A DNA stretch of 5,753 nt, taken from contig UQJF01000156.1 in assembly GCA_900541315.1 (NCBI GenBank), forward strand, positions 1 to 5,753, in the 5' to 3' direction. Below are positions 1 through 4,870 of this stretch, piece by piece. This stretch comes from an uncultured Clostridium sp. (lineage in GTDB: Bacteria > Bacillota > Clostridia > Lachnospirales > Lachnospiraceae). The notes below the pieces were generated by a model, which saw only the letters and a program-made list of their open reading frames with translations, searched no databases and was not told the DNA's origin. Numbering within the stretch: the first letter of the stretch is position 1; every line of letters starts with the position of its first letter. The position numbers and the translations under genes were made by a program.

Positions 1-49
1 ACGAGATGTAGCTCCGTCTCGTGGGCTCGGAGATGTGTATAAGAGACAG
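1..49 (+). other. Illumina Nextera adapter remnant (artefact)
   Basis: Not genomic. Bases 1-7 (ACGAGAT) match the end of the P7 flow-cell oligo. Bases 8-15 (GTAGCTCC) sit where the 8-base i7 index belongs. Bases 16-30 (GTCTCGTGGGCTCGG) are the Nextera read-2 adapter, and 31-49 (AGATGTGTATAAGAGACAG) are the Tn5 mosaic end. The order is exactly that of a tagmented library molecule, so the assembler kept untrimmed adapter at the contig start. Real sequence begins at base 50, and the gene on the minus strand is cut there by the library fragment, not by a biological event. Confidence 0.98.
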
Positions 50-163
50 GTCTTTGATCTCCTTTGATTTTACCCATTTTGCTTCTTCTGGGATTGGAGC
101 AGCGCCATGATGAACGCCCTGTGCAACTTTGCACATTTCTTCTACTTCCTGTGAATAAATCAT
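50..163 (-). CDS. NifU-like iron-sulfur scaffold protein, N-terminal fragment (3' part missing)
   Basis: Thirty-eight codons run from ATG at 163 down to the adapter junction; the rest of the gene lies outside the contig. A good ribosome site (GAAAGGAGTT, 180-171) sits 9 bases before the ATG. The peptide begins MIYSQEVEEMCKVAQGVHHG and continues with APIPEEAKWVKSKEIKD. From memory of the family this matches the start of the clostridial Fe-S cluster assembly scaffold protein usually encoded next to a GGGtGRT protein; the family's later GWCAPQQG-like part would follow just past the cut. The role, a platform for building iron-sulfur clusters in the cytosol, is inferred from that resemblance; no cluster-ligand set can be checked in this fragment. 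The coding start is secure and the product name moderately so. The upstream region carries palindromes and candidate minus-strand promoters, suggesting regulated expression. Confidence 0.6.
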
Positions 164-213
164 GTGTTAAAACTCCTTTCAAAGATACTTGTATGATTGG
201 TTGTGCCTGCAAA

Positions 214-231
214 AAACAGACATGTCCGTTT
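214..231 (-). promoter_or_regulatory. Palindrome / attenuator-like hairpin in scaffold-gene leader
   Basis: On the minus strand the 18 bases read AAACGGACATGTCTGTTT, a palindrome broken only at one symmetric pair. As RNA that pair becomes a G-U wobble, so the stem is continuous on the minus transcript, with a CAUG loop, and it is followed by more U (six T in a row ending at 211). It lies about 50 bases before the scaffold ATG. It could be a weak intrinsic attenuator or a dimeric repressor operator. The stem is short and only half GC, so termination would be inefficient. Confidence 0.35.
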
Positions 232-279
232 GGTTAAACAGGTTGCCTTTGTTAAAATTATCACGGCATACCTATGTTC

Positions 280-308
280 ATTTTCTCACATAATATGACA
301 TTTTACAA
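280..308 (-). promoter_or_regulatory. Weak candidate promoter for the Fe-S scaffold gene
   Basis: On the minus strand a TTGTAA -35 box (308-303) is followed after 17 bases by GAAAAT (285-280), with a TG dinucleotide in the extended -10 position (TGA, 288-286). The boxes match the consensus only partly. The predicted start near 273 would give a leader of about 110 bases containing the palindrome at 214-231. The promoter at 513-541 is a stronger match and may also feed this gene. Confidence 0.3.
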
Positions 309-331
309 GCAGAATTTTCTCACCTGAGAAA
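280..331 (-). promoter_or_regulatory. Candidate operator: repeated GTGAGAAAAT boxes
   Basis: The ten bases GTGAGAAAAT occur twice on the minus strand, at 323-314 and 289-280, 34 bases apart (about three helical turns). The distal copy is also one half of a perfect 7-bp inverted repeat, TTTCTCA-GG-TGAGAAA (331-316). The proximal copy overlaps the -10 region of the weak promoter at 280-308, and the distal one lies just upstream of its -35. This geometry suits a dimeric regulator binding two sites on the same face of the DNA. No known regulator can be named from the sequence. Confidence 0.35.
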
Positions 332-451
332 CAAGTTTTTCATATAAATGTACTAAAAAAAATACAGGACAGCAGGAAAATGTGGTTTGAAAATATGGGA
401 TGTATAAGGAAAAGTAAAAGAGTATAAGAAATTGCCTTTAAAACGGGGGAT

Positions 452-489
452 GGCCCGGAGTACTGCTCTATAGCAGGTACTGCCGGGCC
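452..489 (-). ncRNA. Very stable hairpin; candidate small RNA or structured leader
   Basis: Sixteen base pairs form with a four-base loop. On the minus strand GGCCCGG (489-483), AGTAC (481-477) and TGCT (475-472) pair with AGCA (467-464), GTACT (463-459) and CCGGGCC (458-452), leaving single bulged C at 482 and 476. It starts about 17 bases after the start site predicted from the minus promoter at 513-541 and is followed by single-stranded AUCCCCCG and a long pyrimidine-rich stretch. No run of U directly follows on either strand, so it is not an ordinary intrinsic terminator. It could be the 5' domain of a small RNA, a structured long leader of the Fe-S scaffold gene, or an interspersed palindromic repeat. 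No known RNA family is recognised. Confidence 0.4.
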
Positions 490-512
490 CGCGTCATCTC
501 TGACTGGTTTAA

Positions 513-541
513 AATATACCATGCTCCGGCTTAAAATGCAA
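513..541 (-). promoter_or_regulatory. Minus-strand sigma-A-type promoter
   Basis: TTGCAT (541-536), a 17-base spacer and TATATT (518-513) form a good sigma-A promoter. TGG directly before the -10 box supplies an extended -10 element. The predicted start is near 506. The nearest minus-strand gene start is 163, so the transcript either has a leader of about 340 bases or is a separate non-coding RNA that begins with the hairpin at 452-489. Confidence 0.55.
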
Positions 542-618
542 TGGAAGTCATAGAAACGTAATGATTCGTAATATTTCTTACAAAAAACGAAGAAATAGCA
601 GGGCTTTAGCGAAAATAT

Positions 619-647
619 TTGAAAAATCCGCAGTTTTGTTATATACT
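619..647 (+). promoter_or_regulatory. Promoter of the SEC-C gene
   Basis: TTGAAA (619-624), a 17-base spacer and TATACT (642-647) fit the housekeeping sigma consensus well. Transcription should start near 654, leaving a leader of about 63 bases before the ATG at 717. Because the promoter lies inside the longest open frame, it also argues against the upstream start at 561. Confidence 0.7.
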
Positions 648-716
648 ACATATTACGATAGCGGAGGTGTGTCTTTTAAGGTATCCGCTAAATATACAAA
701 TAAGGATGGTTTTACT

Positions 717-1226
717 ATGGCATTATTAGAAACATGGAGAAATCTGGCATATGGTGACGGCCTGGATGATAAAAAAAGAGAAGAGCTGTGGTCCGGATAT
801 TTCCAGATTGAAAAAGGAATCTATGAGCAGATCCTTTCCCAGCCTGAGCAGGTAATTACAGGTACTGTTAAGGAATTGGCTGAGAAATACAATACAGAGA
901 TCCTGATCATGACCGGATTCTTAGATGGTATCAATGAAAGCTTAAAGGGATATGAGAACCCGATCGATACTATGGAAGAAGATACTGAAGTTAAGATCGA
1001 GATCGATCCTGAAAAGCTGTACTACAACATGGTAGAAGCAAAGGCTACATGGCTGTATGAGCTTCCACAGTGGGATGCGATCCTGACTCCAGAAAAGCGT
1101 AAGGAACTGTACAAGAACCAGAAGGCTTCCGGTACTGTCCGCAAGGGAAAGAAGATCTTCCCAAATGATCCGTGTCCATGCGGAAGCGGAAAGAAGTACA
1201 AAAAGTGCTGCGGTAAGAACGCTTAA
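717..1226 (+). CDS. SEC-C motif protein (169 aa)
   Basis: A small cytosolic protein ending in a SEC-C zinc-binding motif: [13 protein letters not shown] at residues 153-165, with Cys153, Cys155, Cys164 and Cys165 as the expected metal ligands (C-x-C-x8-C-C), in a Lys-rich tail. SEC-C is best known at the C-terminus of SecA, where it binds zinc and contacts SecB or the ribosome, and occurs as a stand-alone tail on many clostridial proteins. The first 140 residues are acidic and predicted mostly helical, and match no enzyme I can name. The frame stays open upstream to 561, but ATG 717 is chosen because AAGGATGG (702-709) precedes it, the [14 protein letters not shown] start is protein-like, and a good promoter lies at 619-647. 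It is monocistronic, with its own terminator. The actual role is unknown; a nucleic-acid or ribosome/translocase contact is only an inference from the motif. Confidence 0.88.
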   Translation: MALLETWRNLAYGDGLDDKKREELWSGYFQIEKGIYEQILSQPEQVITGTVKELAEKYNTEILIMTGFLDGINESLKGYENPIDTMEEDTEVKIEIDPEKLYYNMVEAKATWLYELPQWDAILTPEKRKELYKNQKASGTVRKGKKIFPNDPCPCGSGKKYKKCCGKNA

Positions 1227-1243
1227 GCAATCTGTAATGTGCG

Positions 1244-1275
1244 CCTGTCCGGAATCTTCCGGGCAGGTATTTTAA
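1244..1275 (+). terminator. Intrinsic terminator of the SEC-C gene
   Basis: Eighteen bases after the stop, CCTGTCCGGAA (1244-1254) pairs with TTCCGGGCAGG (1257-1267), eleven pairs including one G-T wobble, followed by TATTTTAATGTT. The run of T is interrupted, so efficiency is probably moderate, and some read-through into the methyltransferase leader is possible. Confidence 0.75.
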
Positions 1276-1283
1276 TGTTACAG

Positions 1284-1338
1284 ATCCGCATTCTATGAGA
1301 TCGGTACAGTTATTTATGTATCTACGAAAGGATGTATC
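1284..1338 (+). repeat. Dispersed hairpin element, copy 1 (upstream of the methyltransferase)
   Basis: Shares ATCCGCAT (1284-1291), CTA.G.GAT spacing and GTACAGTTATTTA (1304-1316) with copy 3, then CGAAA.GATGTA (1324-1336) after an 8-base insertion (TGTATCTA, 1317-1324 or an equivalent alignment). The ends GGTACA (1303-1308) and TGTATC (1333-1338) still pair through six positions, with one G-U. It lies in the same direction as the methyltransferase gene, 75 bases before its ATG. No clear promoter is visible between the preceding terminator and this element, so it may itself contain or replace the promoter, or the operon may rely on read-through. Confidence 0.6.
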
Positions 1339-1413
1339 AGGCTTCTTGTTTTCGTGAATATGGGAGCAGGAGCTGCCAGGTCTGAATTGTATAAGAAAGA
1401 AAAGGAAAAGAAA

Positions 1414-2163
1414 ATGGAGGCATATACAAGCTTTGCACAGGTCTATGATCTGTTTCAGGATAATATTCCTTATGAAGAATGGGCAGATTATTTAAAAAGC
1501 CTGTTAAATGAATATGGAGTAAAGGACGGGCTGGTTCTTGATCTGGGCTGCGGTACGGGGAGCATTACGGAGCTTCTGGCAAAGGCCGGATATGACATGA
1601 TCGGCGTGGACAATTCAGAGGACATGCTGGAGATCGCCATGGATAAACGTGGAAGATCAGGGCTTGATATTTTGTATCTTCTGCAGGATATGCGGGAGTT
1701 TGAGCTTTACGGTACAGTAAAGGCGGCAGTAAGTATCTGCGATTCCATGAACTATATTCTGGAAAAAGAAGATCTGGTACAGGTGTTTAAGCTGGTAAAT
1801 AATTATCTGGACCCGTCAGGTATCTTTATTTTTGATATGAATACGGAATATAAATATACCCATCTTTTAGCAGATGGGACTTTTGCAGAAAACCGGGAAG
1901 AAAGCAGTTTTATCTGGGAAAATTTCTATGACGAAGATGAAAGGATCAATGAGTATGACCTGACTTTATTTATTAAAGAAGGGGAATTGTTCCGCAAGTT
2001 TGAGGAGACTCATTATCAGAGATGCTATTCCCTTGAGGAGGTAAAGGAAGCGGCAAAAGAGGCTGGAATGGAGTTTGTGGCCGCTTATGATGCTTTTACC
2101 AGGAAACAGGTGAAGGATGACAGTGAAAGGGTTTATCTTGTTTTCCGGGAGCGCGGAAAGTAA
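1414..2163 (+). CDS. Class I SAM-dependent methyltransferase (249 aa)
   Basis: A soluble Rossmann-fold methyltransferase of the Methyltransf_25 type. Motif I is VLDLGCGTGS at residues 41-50 (the SAM-binding loop). The acidic residue that binds the ribose hydroxyls is Asp66 in GVDNSEDML. QDMREF at 91-96 and the VSICDSMNYI strand at 106-115 match the later motifs. A beta-rich insert (about 140-205) probably forms the substrate lid, so the substrate cannot be told. The frame is open from GTG 1354, but those twenty extra codons are Lys/Glu-rich and have no ribosome site. ATG 1414 is preceded by AAAGGAAA (1401-1408) at proper spacing and begins MEAYTSFAQVYDLF, the usual start of this family. Hsp33 follows after 56 bases with no terminator, so the two are probably one operon. 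Dispersed element copy 1 lies in the leader. Confidence 0.92.
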   Translation: MEAYTSFAQVYDLFQDNIPYEEWADYLKSLLNEYGVKDGLVLDLGCGTGSITELLAKAGYDMIGVDNSEDMLEIAMDKRGRSGLDILYLLQDMREFELYGTVKAAVSICDSMNYILEKEDLVQVFKLVNNYLDPSGIFIFDMNTEYKYTHLLADGTFAENREESSFIWENFYDEDERINEYDLTLFIKEGELFRKFEETHYQRCYSLEEVKEAAKEAGMEFVAAYDAFTRKQVKDDSERVYLVFRERGK

Positions 2164-2219
2164 TGTAATGGGCACAGGGAATAAAGCGCAATAGCGCAGG
2201 TATAAAAAGGAGAAATTAT

Positions 2220-3101
2220 ATGGCAGATTATGTGATCAGGGCAACTGCAGCAGATGGTCAGATCCGTGCTTTTGCGGCAACTACCAGAGATCTGACTGAG
2301 ACTGCAAGACAGGCTCATAATACAAGTCCTGTGGCAACAGCGGCACTTGGAAGATTAATGACGGCAGCTGTGATGATGGGCTATGACATGAAGGGAGAAG
2401 ATGACCTGCTTACTTTAAAGATACAGGGGGATGGTCCTATTGGAGGACTGGTCGTTACCGCTGATTCCAAAGGAGAGGTAAAAGGCTATGCCTTTAATCC
2501 GGGAGTAATGCTTCCGCCAAACGACAAGGGAAAACTGGATGTAGGCGGTGCTTTAGGTATAGGTGTTTTAAGCGTGATCAAGGATATTGGCTTAAAGGAG
2601 CCTTATGTGGGACAGACCATTCTGGTATCAGGAGAGATCGCAGAGGATCTTACCTATTATTATGCAACTTCCGAGCAGACCCCTTCTTCTGTTGCACTGG
2701 GGGTTCTGATGAATAAGGATAATACAGTTCGTCAGGCAGGCGGATTTATCATCCAGCTGATGCCGGGGGCTTCGGAGGCAGTTATTTCTGCTCTGGAAAA
2801 GAAAATCGGAGAGATCCACTCTATTACTACATTATTAGATGTGGGAAATACACCAGAGACTATTTTGCAGTATATTTTAGGGGATTTAGGACTGGAGATC
2901 AATGAAAAACTTCCTGCTAAGTTTACATGTAACTGCAATAAGAGCCGTATTGAGAGAGCGCTGATCAGTGTTGGAAAGAAAGATATCCAGGAAATGATCG
3001 ATGACGGTAAACCCATCGAGGTGAACTGCCATTTCTGCAACAAGAATTATACCTTTGATGTAGATGAATTAAAGGATATTCTGGAAAAGGCAAGAGGATA
3101 G
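2220..3101 (+). CDS. hslO: Hsp33 redox-regulated molecular chaperone
   Basis: Full-length HslO (293 aa), a cytosolic holdase that protects proteins from aggregation under oxidative stress. The N-terminal domain (to about residue 225) shows family landmarks: ADYVIRATAADGQIRAFA at the start, GDGPIGGLVVTAD near 70, and YYATSEQTPSSVALGVL at 147-163. The C-terminal redox switch is intact, with Cys237-x-Cys239 and Cys270-x2-Cys273, which hold zinc when reduced; on oxidation they form disulfides, release zinc and unfold a linker to expose the client-binding surface. ATG 2220 has AAGGAG (2207-2212) at ideal distance. It follows the methyltransferase gene with a 56-base gap lacking a terminator or good promoter, so it is probably co-transcribed, and it ends in the strong terminator at 3146-3175. 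Confidence 0.97.
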   Translation: MADYVIRATAADGQIRAFAATTRDLTETARQAHNTSPVATAALGRLMTAAVMMGYDMKGEDDLLTLKIQGDGPIGGLVVTADSKGEVKGYAFNPGVMLPPNDKGKLDVGGALGIGVLSVIKDIGLKEPYVGQTILVSGEIAEDLTYYYATSEQTPSSVALGVLMNKDNTVRQAGGFIIQLMPGASEAVISALEKKIGEIHSITTLLDVGNTPETILQYILGDLGLEINEKLPAKFTCNCNKSRIERALISVGKKDIQEMIDDGKPIEVNCHFCNKNYTFDVDELKDILEKARG

Positions 3102-3145
3102 AATAAGAATAAGACAGAGCGGCCAGGAAGATAAAAGAGAACACA

Positions 3146-3175
3146 AAAGGAGCCAGTCATATGACTGGCTCCTTT
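3146..3175. terminator. Bidirectional terminator between hslO and cspA
   Basis: A perfect 30-base palindrome: AAAGGAGCCAGTCAT (3146-3160) and its exact complement ATGACTGGCTCCTTT (3161-3175), with A and T runs at the outer ends. It can stop the hslO transcript on the plus strand and the cspA transcript on the minus strand, where four T follow. It is 45 bases after hslO but about 90 after the cspA stop; no better minus-strand terminator is visible between. Confidence 0.9.
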
Positions 3176-3261
3176 GTAATCATTTGAAATTCACGTATAA
3201 CTTACTTCAACTATCTATCAAATTGATATATGTTTGAAAAAGGTACACTGTTGTTCATTGA

Positions 3262-3459
3262 TTATAATTTGGTTACGTTAGTAGCCTGAGGTCCCTTAGC
3301 ACCATTTACTACGTCGAACTCAACTTCTGCGCCTTCGTCTAAAGACTTGAAGCCTTCCATGTTCAGACCTGAGTAGTGTACGAATACATCGTTACCCTGC
3401 TCGTCAGAAATGAATCCGTAACCCTTCTGGTTGTTGAACCACTTAACTGTACCTTTCAT
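3262..3459 (-). CDS. cspA: Cold-shock protein, CspA/CspB family (65 aa)
   Basis: A single cold-shock domain, a five-stranded beta barrel that binds single-stranded RNA and DNA and melts RNA structure, acting as an RNA chaperone for translation and antitermination. Both RNA-binding motifs are intact: RNP1 as KGYGFIS (residues 12-18) and RNP2 as VFVHYS (25-30); Trp7 and Phe8 of KWFN add to the aromatic surface. The frame is open far upstream, but ATG 3459 is the start: the preceding GGAGGT (3471-3466, spacing 6) is near-perfect, MKGTVKWFN is the family's canonical beginning and 65 residues is the normal length. The promoter at 3521-3549 gives a leader of about 55 bases with a hairpin at its 5' end and a U-rich middle, as is common in cold-shock messages. 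The symbol is by family; paralogues in the genome may carry other Csp names. Confidence 0.97.
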   Translation of the reverse strand: MKGTVKWFNNQKGYGFISDEQGNDVFVHYSGLNMEGFKSLDEGAEVEFDVVNGAKGPQATNVTKL

Positions 3460-3493
3460 TACGATACCTCCAAAAAATATAAAAAAATGTTGA

Positions 3494-3513
3494 GTTGCAA
3501 GTAATTTCGCAAC
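3494..3513 (-). promoter_or_regulatory. 5'-terminal stem-loop of the cspA leader
   Basis: On the minus strand GTTGC (3513-3509) pairs with GCAAC (3498-3494), extended inward by G-U and A-U pairs around a short AU-rich loop. The start predicted from the promoter is A3514 or G3513, so the stem would form at the very 5' end of the mRNA. Such 5'-end stems are known to slow RNA decay from the 5' end. Temperature sensing is possible but cannot be shown. Confidence 0.5.
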
Positions 3514-3549
3514 TGTGATTAGAATATCACAAATTGATGGTCGTGTCAA
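3514..3549 (-). promoter_or_regulatory. cspA promoter with palindrome over the -10 box
   Basis: A consensus TTGACA -35 box (3549-3544), a 17-base spacer and TATTCT (3526-3521) with an extended TGA before it. The -10 box sits inside an inverted repeat, TGTGAT-ATTCTA-ATCACA (3531-3514), which could be a repressor or activator operator, or chance symmetry around an extended -10. The CRP-like half-sites do not by themselves imply CRP, and position over the -10 would imply repression. Confidence 0.8.
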
Positions 3550-3575
3550 ACCTTTTGTTCTTAAGAAAATAAGTA

Positions 3576-3604
3576 TTGAGAGTGGGGAAAAGTTCTGGTA
3601 CAAT
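3576..3604 (+). promoter_or_regulatory. Promoter of the DUF5662 gene
   Basis: TTGAGA (3576-3581), a 17-base spacer and TACAAT (3599-3604), each five of six matches to consensus, with TGG as extended -10. It is divergent from the cspA promoter, the two -35 boxes being 26 bases apart. The predicted start is near 3611, which makes a leader of about 140 bases. That leader includes a small stem GTGTC-GGC-GACAC (3627-3639), dispersed element copy 2, and a third stem, TCAGG(T)GG with CCCCTGA, just after it. Confidence 0.75.
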
Positions 3605-3663
3605 GAGGCATGGAAAAAATTCGGGAGTGTCGGCGACACACAACAACTGTTTTCAGGTATGGT

Positions 3664-3700
3664 GATGTACTGGTACATTATTTATGAAACGATGTACTAT
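3664..3700 (+). repeat. Dispersed hairpin element, copy 2 (leader of the DUF5662 gene)
   Basis: GGTACATTATTTATGAAACG followed by ATGTACTAT aligns with copy 3 at nearly every position of the 28-base core, one base shorter. TGGTACAT (3671-3678) can pair with ATGTACTA (3692-3699), eight pairs with one G-U. An extra GATGTACT (3664-3671) precedes it, so ATGTAC-TG-GTACAT (3665-3678) makes a second, mutually exclusive inverted repeat. It lies in the gene's direction about 53 bases before the ATG, inside the transcript predicted from the promoter at 3576-3604. Confidence 0.65.
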
Positions 3701-3752
3701 CAGGTGGCATGTCCCCTGACTGGGAGCTTTATAAAATAGAGAGGATTTAGAA

Positions 3753-4328
3753 ATGTCCGAAAATGAAATGAAAATACCGAAAATAAAGCTGGGTAATATG
3801 ATCAAACATTTCTGTACTATTACCAGACACCGGCTGCTGGTGTGTAAACACTGCTTTAAGCTGGGATTATACTGGCAGGGGCTGACACATGACCTGTCAA
3901 AGTACAGTCCGGAGGAATTCTGGACTGGAGTCCGCTATTACCAGGGGGATCGAAGCCCCAATGCGGCAGAGCGTGAGGTGATCGGTTTTTCTAAAGCATG
4001 GCTTCATCACAAGGGGCGCAACAAGCACCATTTTGAATATTGGATCGATGTTTCATTGAATAAAGAAGAAGGTCTGGTAGGAAATAAGATGCCTGTGCGT
4101 TATGTAGCAGAAATGCTGTGTGACAGGATCGCGGCCTGTGAGGTGTACAGGGGGAAGAATTATACCAGTGGAGCACCTATGGAATATTACGAATTTACAA
4201 AGAAATACATTACCATTCATCCGGAGACCAGGGCATTGTTGGAAAAGCTCCTTACGATCCTGAAAGACGAAGGAGAAGATGCAGCTTATGCCTATATCCG
4301 TAAGCTGTTGAAAAAGGGAAGCTATTAA
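3753..4328 (+). CDS. DUF5662 family protein, HD-like metal site (191 aa)
   Basis: Recognisable as the DUF5662 family, soluble proteins of unknown function found mainly in Firmicutes and some phages. The conserved pattern resembles an HD-type metalloenzyme: His26 (TRHRLLV), His46-Asp47 with Lys50 (LTHDLSKYS), His85-His86 (AWLHHKGRN), His92-His93 followed by EYW, and Asp124 (MLCDRIA). The invariant His/Asp set suggests a phosphohydrolase-like metal centre, but no substrate is known and none is proposed. ATG 3753 is preceded by GAGAGGA (3739-3745) at spacing 7. The gene has its own promoter and terminator, with a long structured leader containing dispersed element copy 2. It is not part of an operon. 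Confidence 0.85.
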   Translation: MSENEMKIPKIKLGNMIKHFCTITRHRLLVCKHCFKLGLYWQGLTHDLSKYSPEEFWTGVRYYQGDRSPNAAEREVIGFSKAWLHHKGRNKHHFEYWIDVSLNKEEGLVGNKMPVRYVAEMLCDRIAACEVYRGKNYTSGAPMEYYEFTKKYITIHPETRALLEKLLTILKDEGEDAAYAYIRKLLKKGSY

Positions 4329-4348
4329 ATAAAACTGCTTCCCTTTTT
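4311..4348. terminator. Bidirectional terminator overlapping the end of the DUF5662 gene
   Basis: AAAAAGGGAAGC (4311-4322) pairs with GCTTCCCTTTTT (4337-4348), twelve pairs around a 14-base AT-rich loop, followed by another T. The left arm encodes the last residues (KKGS) of the DUF5662 protein and the stop codon is in the loop. On the minus strand the same stem ends in a T run and can stop the C_GCAxxG_C_C transcript, whose stop is 50 bases away. Confidence 0.88.
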
Positions 4349-4397
4349 TGCAGGATGTACTCCTGGAGTCTTTCCGGGAGAACAGTATGTTTTTTGA

Positions 4398-4826
4398 TTA
4401 TTCTTCCGGAAACAGATTTTCTTCGATAATGGCAACAGCATCACAGATGCAGTCAGGACATGCACGAAGGACTTTTCCTGTATCTACACCCTTTAATTCA
4501 CGGCATACAATGGTGGAGTTTTTCTCCTTAAAAGCTGCGATGCAGGCTTTGGCTGCTTTGTAAGAAGTACCCTTGGAGTTAGGCTTTTCCAGGTCTGCAG
4601 TGCTGATCTTTAAGCCGGCTAAAACAGCTGCTGCGGAAATAGCACCACAGGTTCCTTCCATGCCGCCCATTCCAAGGCCAAGACCCTCAGTTACTTTAAA
4701 AAGTGTTTCCGGGTCAATATCTACCTTATCTAAAAATGCGAAAGCTACAGACTGGGCGCAGTTATAAGCCTTGTTGTGACAGGCAATAGCTCTTTCAGCT
4801 CTGGATTCTTTTGTGATCTCTGACAT
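4398..4826 (-). CDS. C_GCAxxG_C_C family (redox-type) protein (142 aa)
   Basis: A small cytosolic Cys-rich protein of the C_GCAxxG_C_C family, named for its conserved cysteine pattern; members are presumed redox or metal proteins but their reaction is not established. Eight cysteines are visible: Cys16, Cys23 (YNCAQSV, a family hallmark), Cys60 in GMEGTCGAISAA, Cys95, Cys108, Cys123, Cys126 and Cys128 (CPDCIC near the C-terminus). The Gly-rich GLGLGMGGMEG (48-58) precedes Cys60 as usual. Start ATG 4826 is chosen over the frame opening at 4868 because AGGAGA (4840-4835) sits 8 bases before it and MSEITKESRAERA is the family-like start. It lies 44 bases downstream of the YwaF-type gene with no terminator between and is probably transcribed with it. 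It ends at the shared terminator 4311-4348. Confidence 0.88.
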   Translation of the reverse strand: MSEITKESRAERAIACHNKAYNCAQSVAFAFLDKVDIDPETLFKVTEGLGLGMGGMEGTCGAISAAAVLAGLKISTADLEKPNSKGTSYKAAKACIAAFKEKNSTIVCRELKGVDTGKVLRACPDCICDAVAIIEENLFPEE

Positions 4827-4870
4827 AATTATATTCTCCTTAAAATTATTATGTGACTCTGGGAGCACAT

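Larger units (their letters stand above)
164..716. other. Gene-free, signal-rich intergenic region
   Basis: This 550-base stretch separates the divergent Fe-S scaffold and SEC-C genes. Two open frames exist here, one antisense at 340-522 and the in-frame upstream extension of the SEC-C gene at 561-716. Neither has a ribosome site or recognisable protein sequence, and each overlaps a promoter or a hairpin. What it does contain is listed separately: a palindrome in the scaffold-gene leader, repeated GTGAGAAAAT boxes, a stable hairpin, a minus-strand promoter at 513-541 and the plus-strand promoter at 619-647. Confidence 0.7.

Noticed and set aside
452..489. Hairpin as an ordinary intrinsic terminator
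   Set aside because: No T run follows on either strand (CGCGTCATC on plus, ATCCCCCG on minus), and no gene ends nearby.
340..522. 60-residue antisense open frame in the intergenic region
   Set aside because: It runs through the stable hairpin, has no ribosome site, and overlaps the minus promoter and leader; its hydrophobic tail is an AT-rich by-product.
561..716. 52-codon upstream extension of the SEC-C gene
   Set aside because: It has no ribosome site, its Lys/Arg/Tyr-rich peptide is not protein-like, and it contains a good promoter (619-647). ATG 717 has a ribosome site and a family-like start.
1354..1413. GTG start extending the methyltransferase by 20 residues
   Set aside because: No Shine-Dalgarno precedes 1354 or the ATG at 1360, and the extra residues are low-complexity Lys/Glu; ATG 1414 has AAAGGAAA and the usual family start.
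3216..3228. TATCAA-A-TTGATA inverted repeat downstream of cspA as a terminator
   Set aside because: The stem is six mostly A-T pairs with a one-base centre and no T run; the palindrome at 3146-3175 is a far better terminator.
3460..3678. Long upstream extension of the cspA frame
   Set aside because: It crosses the cspA promoter and leader and a divergent promoter; a 65-residue protein with near-perfect GGAGGT is the standard form.
3610..3687. 25-codon ORF ([10 protein letters not shown]...) at the start of the DUF5662 transcript, ending in element copy 2
   Set aside because: The ATG lies at the predicted +1 with no usable ribosome site, and the Arg/Thr-rich peptide resembles nothing known. 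A leaderless leader peptide is conceivable but unsupported.
4354..4361. GATGTACT at 4354 and ATGTACTA at 348 as further element copies
   Set aside because: Only eight bases match; the TTATTTA...GAAACG core and the pairing arm are absent.
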